Shown: in pieces, positions 15,917 through 23,969 of the stretch
Position numbering within the stretch: position 1 is the stretch's first letter
Layout of the letters: each line of letters starts with the position of its first letter
DNA from: Bradyrhizobium tropiciagri
GTDB taxonomy: Bacteria > Pseudomonadota > Alphaproteobacteria > Rhizobiales > Xanthobacteraceae
NCBI RefSeq assembly: GCF_018130505.1
Contig: NZ_JAFCKH010000002.1
Span: 248,001-312,000, forward strand
DNA: 64,000 nt
Direction of reading: 5' to 3'
Program-made: the position numbers and the translations under genes
The notes under the pieces: model-generated
What the model saw: only the letters and a program-made list of their open reading frames with translations
What the model was told of the DNA's origin: nothing
Databases searched by the model: none

Positions 15917-17827
15917 ATGTTTAAGAACAGAGCTGACGCGGAATGGCGCGCGTTGCCGCTTGCGGTGTCGTTGAGCGCGCTGATCTGCGCAACGCCCGCC
16001 TTGGTAACTCCCGCCCTGGGTCAAACCGCGGACGAAGCTCCCGCGACCCCGGCCAAGCGCACCGATACCAAGCGGCCGGCGGTGTCGAGCACGAAGCCGA
16101 CATCGCCGAACGCCACCATCAATCTCGTCAATCTGCTGGTGAAGCAGGGCGTGCTCAAGGAAGAGCAGGCGCAGGCGCTGATCAAGCAGGCCGAAGACGA
16201 GGCCTATGTGTCGCGCCAGGCGGCAAAGGACGCATCGAGCAAGGCTGACGAAGCGGCCAAAACCGCCACCGCGGCCGCCGCGGCGGCGCAGCCGGCTGGA
16301 ACCAAGCACGTCACCTATGTCCCCGAAATCGTCAAACGGCAGTTGCGTGAGGACATCAAGAAAGAGGTGATGGCCAAGGCACAGCAGGAGAACTGGGCGT
16401 CACCCGGCACCTATCCCGAATGGGCGCAGCGCATCCGCTTCTACGGCGACGCGCGCGTGCGCTATCAGGGCAACTATTTCCCGACCGGCAACGACCAGGC
16501 CGGTGCGGCCAATTACAACGCGATCAACACCGGCCCGCCGTACGACGTGTCGAGCACGAGCTTCGGGCCGACCTATGACGCGACGCAGGACCGCAACCAG
16601 TTCCGTTTCCGCGGCCGGCTCGGCATGGAAGCGGATTTGCTCTACGGGTTCACGGCGGGCTTGCGTATTGCGACCGGCGAGAACAGCTCGCCGGTTTCGA
16701 CCAACCAGACGCTCGGCGGCGGTGGTGGCAATTTCTCGAAATACGGCGTGTGGCTCGATCGCGGCTACATCAACTGGCAGACCTGGGGCGGCGATCTCAG
16801 CGTTTCCGCGGGCCGCTTCGACAATCCGTTCTGGTCGCCGACCGATCTCGTCTGGTACCGTGAGCTCGGCTTCGACGGCTTCGCCGTTCAGGCCAGGCAT
16901 GAGGTCTTCGAAGGCTTCACGCCGTTCGCGGTCGCCGGCGCTTTCCCGATCTACAACACCGATTTCAACGCCGGCAACAATCTGCCGTCCGACCCGACCA
17001 ATCCCGATGGATCGCCGCCGAGCAAGTTCCCGAGCCACGACAAGTGGATGTTCGGCGGCCAGCTCGGCTTCAACGCGCGCGTCAGCCCGGAATACGCGTT
17101 CCGCTTCGGCGTGGCCTTTTACGACTTCGACAATGTCCAGGGGCAGCTCTCGAGCCTTTGCCAGGTCCGATCGGCATCCGATGTCTGCGATACCGACCTG
17201 ACCCGGCCGTCCTTCGCGCAGAAGGGCAACACTTATTTCCCGCTGCGCAACATCCTGCTCGATCCACCAGGAACGGGTAACAATACCGGCGGCACCAATG
17301 TCGGCCTGTATCAGTATTTCGGCCTTGTCAGCCAATACCGCCCGGTGGTGGCCAGCGGCCAGCTCGACATCGGAGTCTTCCATCCCGCGCACATCGTGCT
17401 CGACGGCGAATACGTCTACAACACCGCGTTCAGCCGTTCCTACATGAATGCCCAGGCGGCCATCTACGGCAGCCTGATGAACAACCGCGGTCCGAGCCCG
17501 GATGGCGGCACGACGCCCGGTCCGTTCAACGGCGGCAACCAGGGCTGGCTCGGCCGCGTCACCGTCGGCAACAAGGAGATCAGGCATCTCTGGGATTGGA
17601 ACGTCCACGCCGGCTACAAATATCTGGAGTCGGACGCGACCCTCGATGCCTTCGCCGATGCCGATTTCGGTCTCGGCGGCACCAACCTCAAGGGCTATTT
17701 CCTCGGCGGCAATGTCGGCCTCGGCGAGAACGTCTGGGCGACGTTGCGCTGGATGAGCGCCAACAGCATCGCCGGCAATCCCTACGCCGTCGACGTCCTG
17801 CAAGTCGATCTCAACGCAAAGTTCTGA
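15917..17827 (+). CDS. putative outer-membrane porin with N-terminal helical segment
   Basis: A 636-residue exported protein resembling the 'putative porin' family. It has a signal peptide (to about residue 36, ALGQTADE). A helical, Lys/Ala-rich stretch spans about 52-140 (LVKQGVLKEEQAQALIKQAE) and could lie in the periplasm. A long beta-barrel with alternating aromatic strands follows (IRFYGDARVRYQGNYF, FRFRGRLGMEADLLYGF), ending in the outer-membrane C-terminal signature VDLNAKF. GGGGGA precedes the ATG at 15917, preferred over the upstream in-frame start at 15893. It lies 47 bases after tonB in the same operon and may be the outer-membrane partner of the TonB/ExbBD complex. Confidence 0.8.
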   Translation: MFKNRADAEWRALPLAVSLSALICATPALVTPALGQTADEAPATPAKRTDTKRPAVSSTKPTSPNATINLVNLLVKQGVLKEEQAQALIKQAEDEAYVSRQAAKDASSKADEAAKTATAAAAAAQPAGTKHVTYVPEIVKRQLREDIKKEVMAKAQQENWASPGTYPEWAQRIRFYGDARVRYQGNYFPTGNDQAGAANYNAINTGPPYDVSSTSFGPTYDATQDRNQFRFRGRLGMEADLLYGFTAGLRIATGENSSPVSTNQTLGGGGGNFSKYGVWLDRGYINWQTWGGDLSVSAGRFDNPFWSPTDLVWYRELGFDGFAVQARHEVFEGFTPFAVAGAFPIYNTDFNAGNNLPSDPTNPDGSPPSKFPSHDKWMFGGQLGFNARVSPEYAFRFGVAFYDFDNVQGQLSSLCQVRSASDVCDTDLTRPSFAQKGNTYFPLRNILLDPPGTGNNTGGTNVGLYQYFGLVSQYRPVVASGQLDIGVFHPAHIVLDGEYVYNTAFSRSYMNAQAAIYGSLMNNRGPSPDGGTTPGPFNGGNQGWLGRVTVGNKEIRHLWDWNVHAGYKYLESDATLDAFADADFGLGGTNLKGYFLGGNVGLGENVWATLRWMSANSIAGNPYAVDVLQVDLNAKF

Positions 17828-17829
17828 CC

Positions 17830-18423
17830 ATGCGCATCGCTCTCCTCATCCTGATGGCGGTGATCGGAGCATTGAGCTCCGGCACCGCGTCCGCCCAATC
17901 CGAAACCGACCGGCTGCGCGACGCCCTGCGCAGCGCGACGGCGCAGACCCGCGCGCTGGAAGACCAGCGCACCGCGCTGCAGGCCAAGGTCGCCGACGCC
18001 GAGCGCAAGACGGCGGAGGCCAAGAAAGAGGTCGAGAACGTCAAGGCGCAGCTGAAGAAGACCGAGAAGGAACATCGCGACGCGGTGGACGAGTTCAACC
18101 AGCGGCTCGCCGAGCGCGATGACACGCTGGAGAAGTGGAAGACGGCCTATGAGGAGGCCGCCACCGTCGCCCGCAGCAAGGACGCGGAGCGCGCCAAGTT
18201 CGAAGGCGAGGCCACGGCCTACAAGGCCTCGACCAAGAGCTGCGTCGCCAAGAACACCCAGCTGGTCAAGGCAGGCAAGGACTTGGTGCAGCGCTACCGG
18301 GACGTGACTATCGGCGAGATCGTCGTCGCGCGCGAGCCGGCCCTCGGGCTGCGGCGGGTGGAGATCCAGAACCAGCTGCAGGAAACCCAGGACAAGTTTC
18401 TCGATCAGAAGGTGAACCCATGA
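17830..18423 (+). CDS. periplasmic coiled-coil protein
   Basis: A 197-residue exported protein. The signal peptide is residues 1-23 (cleavage near ASA-QS). A long coiled coil spans about 25-150 with heptad pattern (LRDALRSATAQTRALEDQRT, KKEVENVKAQLKKTEKEHRD, RLAERDDTLEKWKTAYEEAA). A C-terminal region follows with one Cys (TKSCVAKN) and VIQNQLQ-like helices. No enzyme motif. It starts 2 bases after the porin stop and overlaps the next gene by ATGA, so it is made with the porin and the isomerase. A scaffold or chaperone role is inference. Confidence 0.7.
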   Translation: MRIALLILMAVIGALSSGTASAQSETDRLRDALRSATAQTRALEDQRTALQAKVADAERKTAEAKKEVENVKAQLKKTEKEHRDAVDEFNQRLAERDDTLEKWKTAYEEAATVARSKDAERAKFEGEATAYKASTKSCVAKNTQLVKAGKDLVQRYRDVTIGEIVVAREPALGLRRVEIQNQLQETQDKFLDQKVNP

Positions 18424-19475
18424 GCGCCCCTCACATCGCGAAGTCGCTGCGCTCGATCGGGATCGCCGCCGCGGTGACGGTTCTCGCCGCGCCGGTCGAT
18501 GTGTCGGCCCAGCCGATGACGCCGCAGCAGCAGCCGCGGGCGGCGCAGGCTCCCGCGAGGCCGAAGCCGCAACCGCAGGCCGCCGCGCAGGCTGCCGCCA
18601 CACCAGCGCCCACCGCCGCTGCGCCCGCTGCCGCCGCGGCGAAGACGGTCGCCGCCGACGACATCATCGCGCGCGTCGGCGATACCAACGTCTCGGCCGA
18701 TGATCTCCGCAGCTACGTCGCCGCGCTCGCGCCACGCGAGCAGGCGGCGCTGGCCAAGGATCCGGCCGTGCTCAGCCAGGCCGTCCGCCTGCTGCTCGCC
18801 AACCGTCTGGTGCTCCAGGAGGCGCAGGCCAAGAAGTGGGACCAGCAGCCCAATGTCGCCGCGCAGCTCAATCGCATGCGCGAAGGCGCGCTGGTCGAGC
18901 TCTATCTGCAATCGGTGTCGACGCCGCCGGCCGGCTTCCCGAGCGAGGACGAACTGCAGAAGGTCTATGAGGCCAATCGCGCCGCCTTCCTGATGCCGCG
19001 CCAGTTCCAGCTGGCGCAGATCTACATCGCCGCGCCGAAGGAGGGCGACAAGGCCGCCGAGGACAAGGCCAGGCAAGAGCTCGACGACGTGCAGCGCAAG
19101 CTGAAGGCGCCGGGAGCGGATTTTTCGGCGATCGCGCGCGGCGACAACAACGGCGCGAAGGACTCCGGCGACCTCGGATGGGTTGCGGAAACCCAGATCC
19201 GTCCGGAGATCCGCAGCCAGGTGATGGGGCTGGCCAAGAACACCGTGTCCGAGCCGATCAAGCTCGACGACGGCTGGCACATCATCAAGCTGATCGACAC
19301 CAAGGCGTCCTACACCCGCACCTTGCCGGAGGTGCGCGACCAGCTGGTGCAGCAGATCCGCGCCGAACGTTCGACGATCATGCGGCGCGCCTACCTCGCC
19401 GAGCTGCTCAAGCAGCATCCGCCCGTCCTCAATGAACTCGCGCTGTCGAGCCTGCTCGACGGATCCAGGAAATAG
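18420..19475 (+). CDS. PpiC/SurA-like periplasmic peptidyl-prolyl isomerase
   Basis: A 351-residue exported parvulin-type isomerase. It has a signal peptide (to about 30) and an Ala/Pro/Gln-rich linker (33-75). A SurA-like N-terminal helical domain spans about 80-180. A parvulin rotamase domain lies near 190-295 (QFQLAQIYIAA, GADFSAIARGDNNGAKDSGDLGWV, EPIKLDDGWHIIKLID). It probably folds the outer-membrane proteins or the secreted cargo of this locus. A PpiC-type gene occupies a similar place next to the P. aeruginosa pdt/exbB2D2 genes (from memory). ATGA overlap with the coiled-coil gene. Confidence 0.85.
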   Translation: MSAPHIAKSLRSIGIAAAVTVLAAPVDVSAQPMTPQQQPRAAQAPARPKPQPQAAAQAAATPAPTAAAPAAAAAKTVAADDIIARVGDTNVSADDLRSYVAALAPREQAALAKDPAVLSQAVRLLLANRLVLQEAQAKKWDQQPNVAAQLNRMREGALVELYLQSVSTPPAGFPSEDELQKVYEANRAAFLMPRQFQLAQIYIAAPKEGDKAAEDKARQELDDVQRKLKAPGADFSAIARGDNNGAKDSGDLGWVAETQIRPEIRSQVMGLAKNTVSEPIKLDDGWHIIKLIDTKASYTRTLPEVRDQLVQQIRAERSTIMRRAYLAELLKQHPPVLNELALSSLLDGSRK

Positions 19476-19488
19476 CACGGAGACCACG

Positions 19489-20001
19489 ATGTCCGAGACC
19501 ATCACCAGCCTTACCCTCGAGGCATTGCGCGACAGCTTCCAGAACGTCGGCTATCGCGTCGAGACGCTGACCGATCCGGTCGCCGGCACGAATTATCTGC
19601 GTTCGGCGACGGCGGGGCTCGGCTTCGAGATCCGGCCAGGCAATCAGCTCGCCGGCGAGGACCAGGGCTTCCTGGATATCATGCTGGTCGCCGCGCTTCA
19701 GGTGCAGGGCGAACTGCCGCTCGACCTGGTCAATCGCTGGAATGCGACGCGGCGGTTCGGGCGGCTCCAGCTCAGCCCTCCGTTCCTGGCGTTCTGCCTC
19801 GATGTCTCCGTCGCCGGCGGCGTGGCGCCGAACTATCTGCGCGCGCAGATCGAGATCTGGGACCGTCTGGTCCAGGAGCTGATCGGCTATCTGCGCGAGG
19901 AACTGCCGAAGGTCGCTGCCACCAACAATGCGGCCGCGGCCGGCGCGCAGCCGGCGCTCGAGCGCACAGTCGAGCAGGGATCTGGCGCCACGATCCAGTA
20001 G
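19489..20001 (+). CDS. YbjN-domain protein
   Basis: A 170-residue cytoplasmic protein resembling YbjN/'bacterial sensory transduction regulator' proteins: SLTLEALRDSFQNVGYRVE, GLGFEIRPGNQL, DLVNRWNATRRFGRLQLSPP, FLAFCLDVSVAGGVAPNYLR, then a C-terminal amphipathic helix. The fold resembles type III secretion chaperones, so a chaperone or adaptor role is possible. GGAG precedes the ATG. The gene lies 13 bases after the isomerase gene, in the same operon. Confidence 0.65.
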   Translation: MSETITSLTLEALRDSFQNVGYRVETLTDPVAGTNYLRSATAGLGFEIRPGNQLAGEDQGFLDIMLVAALQVQGELPLDLVNRWNATRRFGRLQLSPPFLAFCLDVSVAGGVAPNYLRAQIEIWDRLVQELIGYLREELPKVAATNNAAAAGAQPALERTVEQGSGATIQ

Positions 20002-20036
20002 TTGTGCCGGCATTCGGCGATCGAAAGGCCGCGACG

Positions 20037-20948
20037 ATGACCGGTGGCTTCACGATGAGCGAGAGCTGTTTCGGGCAGAGGCGGATGTCGCCCGGCCCGG
20101 CGCGTCGTGCAGGCAGGCGTATTGTCGCGGTCGCCGGCGTCATCGTCATGCTGCTCGGCCTGCCGCCGCCGGCTGCGGCGGAGGGAGAAACGGCGCCGTC
20201 GTCGTTCAGCGCGCGATTCGCCGCAGCGGAGGAGCCGGCTGCCGATACGACGCCGGCGCCAGCGGCCGAATCTGCGAAGCCGGCCGAACCGGCCAATGAT
20301 GCGGCAAAGGGCTCCGGCAAAACCGCCGATACGCCGCCGCCCAAAATTCAGGTCAGGCCTCAGGCCAATGGTCCGATCGCCGGGCCCGATGCGCGGTCGC
20401 GCTACCGCGCCGCGATCGAGAAGGAGGCGGCCGGAACGGGGCTCGCGCCGGAGATCGCGGAAGCCGTGATGGGCGTCGAGAGCGGCTACAATCCCGACGT
20501 CATCGGCGGCGTCGGCGAGATCGGGCTGATGCAGATCCTGCCGTCGACCGCGCGCATGCTCGGCTTCAGCGGCACGCTCGCCGAGCTCGCCGTTCCCGAG
20601 GCCAACATTCATTACGGCGTGATGTATCTTGCGCGGGCATGGCGGCTCGCCGGCGGTGACCTCTGCACCGCGACGATGAAGTATCGCGCCGGCCACGGCG
20701 AAACCCGTTTCTCATATCTGTCCGTCAATTATTGCGTCGCGGTGCGCGCCAAGCTGTTCGCGCGCGGCTTTCAGGTCACGGGGACCGTCCCGGTCGCGAG
20801 CTTCGGCGAGCCCGCGCGCGGCGGCGGAGGAGGCGGTGGCGGCTGCGGCCGCAAATGCCTCGGCGGCGCGCGGATCGGCCGGGTCGATCTCGCCGCGCTC
20901 AACACGCGGCTGAATGCGCTCGTGGTGCAGGTCCGCGCTGGACGGTAA
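20037..20948 (+). CDS. secreted lytic transglycosylase (SLT domain)
   Basis: An exported 303-residue protein. The signal segment is near residues 29-50 (IVAVAGVIVMLLGLPPPAAA). An Ala/Pro-rich linker comes next. An SLT goose-lysozyme-like domain lies at about 125-240 (YRAAIEKEAAGTGLAPEIAE, AVMGVESGYNPDVI with the catalytic Glu in VESGYNP, GEIGLMQILPSTARMLGF, NIHYGVMYLARA, TMKYRAGHGETRF). A Gly-rich, two-Cys tail follows. It cleaves peptidoglycan, perhaps to let the envelope complex assemble. ATG at 20037 is preferred over a GTG at 20004; an ATG at 20055 is also possible. Confidence 0.85.
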   Translation: MTGGFTMSESCFGQRRMSPGPARRAGRRIVAVAGVIVMLLGLPPPAAAEGETAPSSFSARFAAAEEPAADTTPAPAAESAKPAEPANDAAKGSGKTADTPPPKIQVRPQANGPIAGPDARSRYRAAIEKEAAGTGLAPEIAEAVMGVESGYNPDVIGGVGEIGLMQILPSTARMLGFSGTLAELAVPEANIHYGVMYLARAWRLAGGDLCTATMKYRAGHGETRFSYLSVNYCVAVRAKLFARGFQVTGTVPVASFGEPARGGGGGGGGCGRKCLGGARIGRVDLAALNTRLNALVVQVRAGR

Positions 20949-21021
20949 CCGGCGACGCATTGATATCGTAGTTCGGCTTCCTATCGTTCTCTACAATCAG
21001 GTTCTGCAAGGAGCGGCACCG

Positions 21022-21462
21022 ATGAAGTCAGTGATGTCGGCGATTGCAATGGTCGTGCTGGCGGGGGCGCCGGTGCAGGCGCAGCAACAGACGCAAGAGC
21101 GCACGCCGCTGCCGGGGATCATCGTTGGTGCGCCACCACCCGCGGTCGATCTCAACCGCGATGGCAGCGCCGGTGCGGGCCGCACCGTTACCGGACGGGG
21201 CGCCGGCCAGGAGCGCTGCGGCGATGCCGCGGGGGGCGGCCAATCGCTCGGCTGCATCAACGAGCGGCTCAGGCGTCAGGTCGATCGCGTCAATCCGCCG
21301 GTGACCAACACGCCGCCGATCGATGCGAAGTCGCACGACCTCAAGGTCGGCGTTGTGAACGTCCCGGCGGTGCAGCAGCAATATGGCCGCAACTTCGGCG
21401 TCTCCGCTTTTCCCTATCGTCCGCCGGCGCCGGTCTACACCTCGCCGGTCGGGCATCGATGA
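21022..21462 (+). CDS. small secreted hypothetical protein
   Basis: A 146-residue exported protein with signal peptide 1-20 (cleavage near VQA-QQ). The mature part is Gly/Pro/Arg-rich, with two Cys residues (RCGDAAGGGQSLGCINERLR) that could form a disulfide, and a Tyr/Pro-rich C-terminus. There is no known domain. AAGGAG 9 bases before the ATG fixes the start. It lies 73 bases after the transglycosylase gene and is taken as the last gene of the locus. Confidence 0.65.
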   Translation: MKSVMSAIAMVVLAGAPVQAQQQTQERTPLPGIIVGAPPPAVDLNRDGSAGAGRTVTGRGAGQERCGDAAGGGQSLGCINERLRRQVDRVNPPVTNTPPIDAKSHDLKVGVVNVPAVQQQYGRNFGVSAFPYRPPAPVYTSPVGHR

Positions 21463-21565
21463 AACGACGGCGGCTCGTGAAGACATCGTCTCCGCGGCGT
21501 GGCGCGTCACATTTCCGACGACGGGTTTATGGGAGAATAAGCCAAGCAACGGCTTGCTGATTCCC

Positions 21566-21757
21566 ATGCGCGCATCGGATGTGACCTGTCCCCAATGCCA
21601 GGCTGATTATCGCCGTATCGAATTGACGTCGAAGGGCGGCGTCGCCGGTGAGTTTCGATGCCTGGTTTGTGACTATCTGCTGGAGTTGATGGACGGCTCA
21701 ACCGACATCGCCCTGCGATTGACCGTGCAGCCGAACAAGACCTCCTACGCTTATTAG
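21566..21757 (+). CDS. small zinc-ribbon protein
   Basis: A 63-residue protein with two CxxC knuckles, VTCPQCQADY and FRCLVCDYLLELMDG, separated by about 26 residues, as in small zinc ribbons. Proteins of this sort are common and uncharacterised in Bradyrhizobium-like genomes. The start is chosen as the ATG closest to the first knuckle; no strong ribosome site is visible. Its stop codon lies within the first unit of a tandem repeat. Confidence 0.65.
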   Translation: MRASDVTCPQCQADYRRIELTSKGGVAGEFRCLVCDYLLELMDGSTDIALRLTVQPNKTSYAY

Positions 21758-21804
21758 GCCTTGATGAGACTTAGTCCTTGATGAGGCTTAGGCCTTGATG
21801 AAAC
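21754..21804. repeat. three tandem 17-base repeats
   Basis: Three adjacent 17-base units at 21754-21770, 21771-21787 and 21788-21804, each close to TTAGGCCTTGATGAGAC, differing at one to three positions. They begin at the stop codon of the zinc-ribbon gene and reach 11 bases short of the stop of the convergent MFS gene. Confidence 0.8.
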
Positions 21805-21814
21805 GTTCGGCCGG

Positions 21815-23056
21815 TCACTCCGCCGCGTGCGGCACGCCGGACTGCCTGTCGGCCTCGACCTTGCCGCGCGGCAGCAAGGCGACCGCAACGAGTGCCGCCG
21901 CAAAGCCCGCGGCTGCGCCGACGCCGAGTGCCCAGCGCGGGCCGAGATGATCGGCAACCCAGCCGACGATCGGCGCACCGATCGGTGTGCCGCCGAGCGC
22001 GACGCCGAGCCGCAGCGCCATCACGCGTCCGCGCATCGCCGGTTCGGTCGAAAGCTGCATCAGCGCGTTCGAGGTGTTGGTGACGGTCAGCGCCGCGACG
22101 CCGATCACAACAAGCGCTGCGGCGAACAACCAGTAGTTCGGCGCCAGCGCGGCCAGGGTGCAGCCGAGGCCGAAGATCGCGGCGCCCTTCAGCAGCGAGG
22201 CGAAGCGCGGCCGTTCACGGCTCGCGGCCAGCAGCGCGCCCGACATCGTGCCGACCGCCATCATCGACGACAGCAGGCCGAAGCCGCGCGCATCGGTGTG
22301 GAAGACGCCGACCGCCATGGTCGAGATGAAGATCGGAAAGTTCAGCCCGAACGTCCCGATCAGGAACAGCATGATCATCATCACGCGCAGATCGGAGCGG
22401 GACCAGACATAGCGAAACCCTTCCGTCAGGCCGCCCTTGGCGCGATGCGCGCGCGGATTGGGCCGCAGCTCGGAGCGCCGCAGCAGCGACAGCGAGGTCA
22501 GCACCGCCATGAACGACATGCCGTTGCACAGGAACGCCCAGCCGGTGCCGACCGAGGCGATGACGAGGCCGGCGACCGCGGGGCCGATCATGCGCGCGGC
22601 GTTGAACGTGGTCGAGTTGAGCGCGATTGCGTTCGACAGATCGGCATCGCTGACCAACTCGGCGACGAAGGTCTGGCGCACCGGCGCGTCGAACGCCGCG
22701 CTGCAGCCGAACAGGAAGGCGAACACATAGACGTGCCAGAGCTCGACCAGCCCGGTGACCGTGAGAATGCCGAGGATCAGCGACAGCGTGCCCATCGTCG
22801 CCTGCGTCACCATCAAGAGCCGGCGCTGGTTGAAGCGGTCGGCGGCGAGACCGGTCCAGGGCATCAGGAGCAACTGCGGCCCGAACTGCAGCGCCATCAC
22901 GATGCCGACGGCCGATGCGCTGTGATTGGTGAGCTGGGTGAGGACCAGCCAGTCCTGCGCGGCGCGCTGCATCCAGGTCCCGATGTTGGACACCAGCGCG
23001 CCGGCGGCCCAGACCCGGTAGTTGAAGTTCCGTAGCGATCGAAACACGCGTCTCAT
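21815..23056 (-). CDS. major facilitator superfamily exporter
   Basis: A 413-residue MFS protein with about 12 membrane segments. It shows family marks such as WTGLAADRFNQRRLLM after helix 2 (loop motif A), PVRQTFVAEL after helix 4, and a long cytoplasmic middle loop (RRSELRPNPRAHRAKGG). It resembles the DHA3/enterobactin-exporter group (EntS-like); the substrate is unknown. Its start codon overlaps by 4 bases the end of the preceding small membrane-protein gene. The frame is open upstream to 23227, but the ATG at 23056 begins the usual MRRVFRSLRNFNYRVW start. It is the third gene of a MarR-headed operon, suggesting drug or aromatic-compound efflux. Confidence 0.85.
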   Translation of the reverse strand: MRRVFRSLRNFNYRVWAAGALVSNIGTWMQRAAQDWLVLTQLTNHSASAVGIVMALQFGPQLLLMPWTGLAADRFNQRRLLMVTQATMGTLSLILGILTVTGLVELWHVYVFAFLFGCSAAFDAPVRQTFVAELVSDADLSNAIALNSTTFNAARMIGPAVAGLVIASVGTGWAFLCNGMSFMAVLTSLSLLRRSELRPNPRAHRAKGGLTEGFRYVWSRSDLRVMMIMLFLIGTFGLNFPIFISTMAVGVFHTDARGFGLLSSMMAVGTMSGALLAASRERPRFASLLKGAAIFGLGCTLAALAPNYWLFAAALVVIGVAALTVTNTSNALMQLSTEPAMRGRVMALRLGVALGGTPIGAPIVGWVADHLGPRWALGVGAAAGFAAALVAVALLPRGKVEADRQSGVPHAAE

Positions 23057-23382
23057 GGTCGCCCGGGCCGGTTGCCGCCGTGAAACCGGCCGAAGTGCCG
23101 TGCGAGGTAGAGGCCGATCAGCAGTCCGCCGAGCAAGAGCGCGGCGACGTGGCTCGTCGTCCGCAAGCCGAATTCGCCGACGCGGCAGATCAGGAGATAT
23201 CCGGCCAGCAGATTGAAGAAGCCCCACACGATGTTGACGGTCGACGAGGAGAGGCCTTCGCCGCGCGGTTTCGCGAACGGGGTCTGGAACGGCTCGCCCA
23301 TCATCCCGGACACGACATGCGGAATGGCGTTGGTGAGGAAGGCGCCGCCGAAGAAGTAGGCGACGAGGTCAAGCCAGATCAT
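23053..23382 (-). CDS. small integral membrane protein
   Basis: A 109-residue protein with three likely membrane helices (LVAYFFGGAFLTNAIPHVVS, IVWGFFNLLAGYLLIC, HVAALLLGGLLIGLYLA). It has a short periplasmic or cytoplasmic loop with GEPFQTPFAKPRG between the first two. No known function. It lies between marR and the MFS gene, overlapping the latter by 4 bases, and so probably works with or is co-regulated with the exporter. Confidence 0.7.
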   Translation of the reverse strand: MIWLDLVAYFFGGAFLTNAIPHVVSGMMGEPFQTPFAKPRGEGLSSSTVNIVWGFFNLLAGYLLICRVGEFGLRTTSHVAALLLGGLLIGLYLARHFGRFHGGNRPGRP

Positions 23383-23404
23383 GCGCGTCCTTCCGATGCT
23401 TGCA

Positions 23405-23857
23405 TCAATCGTCGATCAGCCGCTTCAGCAGCCCGACGGCGGCGGCCAGTTCATCCTGCTCGCGTGGCGTCAGCCGTGCCGTGATGGTGCGCGACAGCCA
23501 GTCCTGCCGCGCGGCGCGGCCGGCGCGGATCCGCTCGCGGCAGGCGTCGGTGAGCGACATCAGGGTCTGCCGTCCGTCGTCCGGATCGGGCGTGCCGCGG
23601 ACATGCCCGGCGGCCTCCAGCGCCGCGATCGCCGAGCTCATCGACTGCGGACGCATGCCTTCGGCGCGCGCGAGGCTCGACACCGTCGCGGGACCATCCT
23701 TCTCGATCCGCAGCAGCACCGCGACCTGGGACGGCGTCAAATCGCCGTGGTCGCCCTGCTCGCGCAGCCGGCGCTTCATTCGTCCGACCAAGAGGCGCAG
23801 ATCTTCGGCAAGCGCGGAAACACGCGCGGAGGCGGGGCGGCCCGTTAAGCTGTTCAT
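23405..23857 (-). CDS. MarR-family transcriptional regulator
   Basis: A 150-residue winged-helix regulator. Dimerisation helices lie at both ends (LAEDLRLLVGRMKRRLREQG and the C-terminal LTPREQDELAAAVGLLKRL). The HTH is LTPSQVAVLLRIEKDGPATV with SLARAEGMRPQSMSSAIAAL as recognition region, and the wing is TPDPDDGRQTLMSLT. It is the first gene of the three-gene exporter operon and has a 27-base palindrome 27 bases upstream of its start, so it very likely represses its own operon until a ligand binds. Confidence 0.9.
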   Translation of the reverse strand: MNSLTGRPASARVSALAEDLRLLVGRMKRRLREQGDHGDLTPSQVAVLLRIEKDGPATVSSLARAEGMRPQSMSSAIAALEAAGHVRGTPDPDDGRQTLMSLTDACRERIRAGRAARQDWLSRTITARLTPREQDELAAAVGLLKRLIDD

Positions 23858-23883
23858 CGGGCCTCGATAGCAGATATGAAGCT

Positions 23884-23910
23884 AAACTGTAAAGATAATC
23901 TTTGCAGTTT
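23884..23910. promoter_or_regulatory. palindromic MarR operator
   Basis: Arms AAACTGTAAAGAT (23884-23896) and ATCTTTGCAGTTT (23898-23910) around one central base; 12 of 13 positions are complementary. Its A/T-rich makeup stands out from the surroundings. It lies 27-53 bases upstream of the marR start, so a bound dimer would block the promoter. Confidence 0.75.
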
Positions 23911-23969
23911 ACCTGCGGAGCGAACGCGGGCGCCTGGAGCCGCCCGGCATCGGCGTTTCGCGCCGGACC

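Noticed and set aside
10225-21462. a TpsA exoprotein gene within the TPS locus
   Set aside because: No large repetitive protein with a TPS secretion domain is present. All reading frames of adequate length are assigned to other families or are shadows.
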